Shown: positions 62,277 through 64,000 of the stretch, one piece after another
Numbering within the stretch: the first letter of the stretch is position 1
Layout: each line of letters opens with the position of its first letter
NCBI RefSeq assembly: GCF_905147365.1
Contig: NC_056420.1
Span: 1,188,001-1,252,000, forward strand
Direction: 5' to 3'
Source: Aricia agestis
Lineage: Eukaryota > Arthropoda > Insecta > Lepidoptera > Lycaenidae
DNA length: 64,000 bases
Made by a program: the position numbers and the translations under genes
The notes under the pieces: model-generated
The model's input: the letters and a program-made list of their open reading frames with translations, nothing else
What the model was told of the DNA's origin: nothing
The model's database searches: none

Positions 62277-63748
62277 TAGATATTCTTAGAAATATAATGA
62301 TAATTTTGTTTAATTTTCCCATTCAATTTCATCTTTTTTTCGCATCTTAAATGCATTACATCCAGAAACATAAAAATATTTTCATTGCATTACAGTCGTA
62401 ATCAAATTTCACTTCACTTAACGAAATTGGGGTGAACTCTTAAACTTTTCTTTTATACCGCCGACGACGACATCGTGAAAAGGCGTTAAAAATGTTTTAC
62501 ACATTGAGCGTCAAGTTTCTGTGTTGTGACAGCCCTGCGTCTGTTTGAAGTCTGTTGACAGTAACATGACATTTGATAAGATTCCGTGTAAACGGGAAAA
62601 GTGGAAAAAACTCGAGAGGCGAGTGCGATCCGCTTTTTGTAGCGCTAACGACTCTGTCGGAGACAATGTATGTAGAGTTCGGATTGTGAGAAGTGGCTAT
62701 TGGATGTAGATTGTTGATTGATTAGCTACTATCTTGGCACTAATATAACTATAATATAGCCAAAGGTCGTCTTTATTTTATAACCACGATTTTGGCTGGG
62801 ATACGACTACATGGGTCTATTTTCCTATATTTTATCGGATTAGTGAGAAATACTTTTATAATGATGCTATAGAAAGAGGAGAACAGTTAATTACAGTTTA
62901 TAACAAAATATCTGTGTTAGGTTGATAATAATATTAGCAATAATAAAGAAAATAATAATTTGAAAATAGAAAAATAAAATAGAATAAAGTTTCAATAGGA
63001 ATTAGGAATTTAGTTTTTAATTATTATTAGTTCGTTACATTAAGTTCTAAGTTTTTTCATAATATTTCTCTAGATAGATAAACTTAACTGTCACAACTCA
63101 CACCACGTCAGTCTGATTCCGTGTTCAGTATATTAAATTATCATTCATTAATAATAATTAATGATATTATAACCCTACTGCAGCAATGTTTATTATATTT
63201 TCTCCATATCTGTTCATTTCTATATCTGTATACGTTGGTGCAGCAAAGACTTTTAAAGTGTTTCAGTGATTGACGTTGAGTAACAAACAGCACTTCCTTT
63301 GTTGTTTTGTGACGAAAAATGCGGAAAATTACCAAAATAATAAAATTTTGTGTCCCCAAAACCACAAAAGAAATTAAAAGTTTAAGTGGGTGCTGGATAA
63401 ATTATCAAACAAAACTTTTTGTTGGCATGACGCAGTGTGAAGAAAAATTTGTTTTCGATTTTAATATTATCTACTAAAAAATCTTGCACCCTTTGTACTT
63501 AATTGTTTTTTCGATGCGAAACTTTTATAGTTATTATCAGAAGCAAATCATTTGTACACACACACGTGCACCGAACCACGCTACTTGGTCTACTGACCGA
63601 CCAGCTGTGGCATATTTTCACTGCAAAACCAGCCCTTATTTTGTTATTCGTAGAACACTTTCTAAACTTGACTAATCTGTAGGTCTACTACGAAACAATT
63701 TTAAGACTTAAACAATCGGACGAGAAAACGGTTTCATGGTACGGCCCC
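62277..63748. other. No gene recognised; possible S4 scrap
   Basis: 'ctcacaccacgtcagtctga' with 'ttccgtgttc' at 63098-63128 resembles the 3' end of S4 ('cttcacactacgtcaatctg'). Otherwise unassigned AT-rich DNA. Confidence 0.4.
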
Positions 63749-63857
63749 TGTTACCTCTTAAATTTTGTATGGAGATATTCTAAGTCTCGGGAAAGGACAT
63801 AGGTTACTTTTTATCCCAGAAACATATATTATGTACGGTTGCAGTCGTCATCTAGTA
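63749..63857 (-). mobile_element. S2 RTE-tail repeat, partial
   Basis: 'tgttacctctta', 'gagatattctaagtctcggg', 'aaaggacataggttactttt', 'tatcccagaaa' and the head complement 'gtcgtcatctagta'. The 'ttcagcaaaatcggttcag' block is deleted. Confidence 0.7.
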
Positions 63858-64000
63858 TTATATTAATTCGGTTCGAGCTACGGTTCGAGTCATAAACATA
63901 AGCATTCTTGTTAATATACTCGTAGTTTCAGTAGTATACCTGCTATAGGCAAAACTATGTAAGCCACGTATTTACATAACGTATTCTAGTATTTACATAA
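63858..64000. other. Unassigned end of window
   Basis: Short AT-rich stretch with 'tagtatttacataacgtatt' imperfect repeats. Nothing recognised. Confidence 0.3.

Overview
The window looks like intergenic or intronic DNA from a moth or butterfly (Lepidoptera). It is AT-rich, there is no operon-like packing, and almost every recognisable item is a transposable element. The strongest clues are dispersed families I recognise from lepidopteran genomes: a SINE ending in a 'CCGTTTGCTCGTTTGCCCCC' tail (called S1 here), RTE-tailed repeats ending in 'TTTATAATATTAGTA' (S2), tRNA-derived SINEs (S3, S4), a 'GGCCAAGTGCGAGT' repeat (R3), and many MITEs. No cellular gene with a recognisable product is complete here. 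Family assignments rest on memory and within-window comparison; no database search was possible.

Layout. 1-10 kb: RTE-tail fragments, a TTAA-flanked MITE (2572-3001), an S1 SINE lying inside a MITE (4575-4983) and two promoter-like DRE (TATCGATA) clusters. 10-20 kb: mariner-like, hAT and foldback MITEs, several S1 and S2 copies and a scrap of LINE reverse transcriptase (about 17.1 kb). 20-30 kb: a Harbinger-like MITE, a tight hAT MITE cluster (22.1-23.8 kb), two head-to-tail S3 SINEs (24.9-25.7 kb), a 929-bp inverted-repeat element with a transposase-like tail (27075-28003) and a solo LTR with its 4-bp target duplication (28201-28841). 30.2-33.7 kb: the largest coding object, a 5'-truncated jockey/CR1-type LINE on the minus strand with an 802-codon open frame, an 85-bp tandem array in its 3' UTR, AATAAA and a poly(A) tail. 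33.7-44 kb: SINEs, a heptanucleotide array, perfect hairpins, a region with inverted subterminal GAGCG motifs (40.1-41.2 kb) and an (AT)62 tract. 43.8-44.25 kb: a possible first exon and promoter of a host gene. 44-52 kb: SINE scraps, a MITE nested in a MITE (47745-48048), a chimeric inverted SINE (46035-46260) and long featureless stretches. 52.5-53.8 kb: a plus-strand remnant of a second LINE class, with a restriction-like (CCHC + RPD...D) endonuclease and one frameshift. 54-64 kb: S2, S3, S4 and R3 copies, a 186-bp foldback, an S2 copy split by a TTAA MITE (60909-61628) and a small plausible ORF with poly(A) signals (61903-62151).

The parts do not work together as a pathway. They form a layered record of insertions in which nesting gives relative ages. 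I saw no CRISPR array, functional tRNA or rRNA, or coherent multi-gene system. The items most worth follow-up are the 27-28 kb element, the GAGCG-flanked region, the RLE-type LINE remnant, the possible exon at 44.2 kb and the ORFs at 36.2-36.6 and 61.9-62.15 kb.
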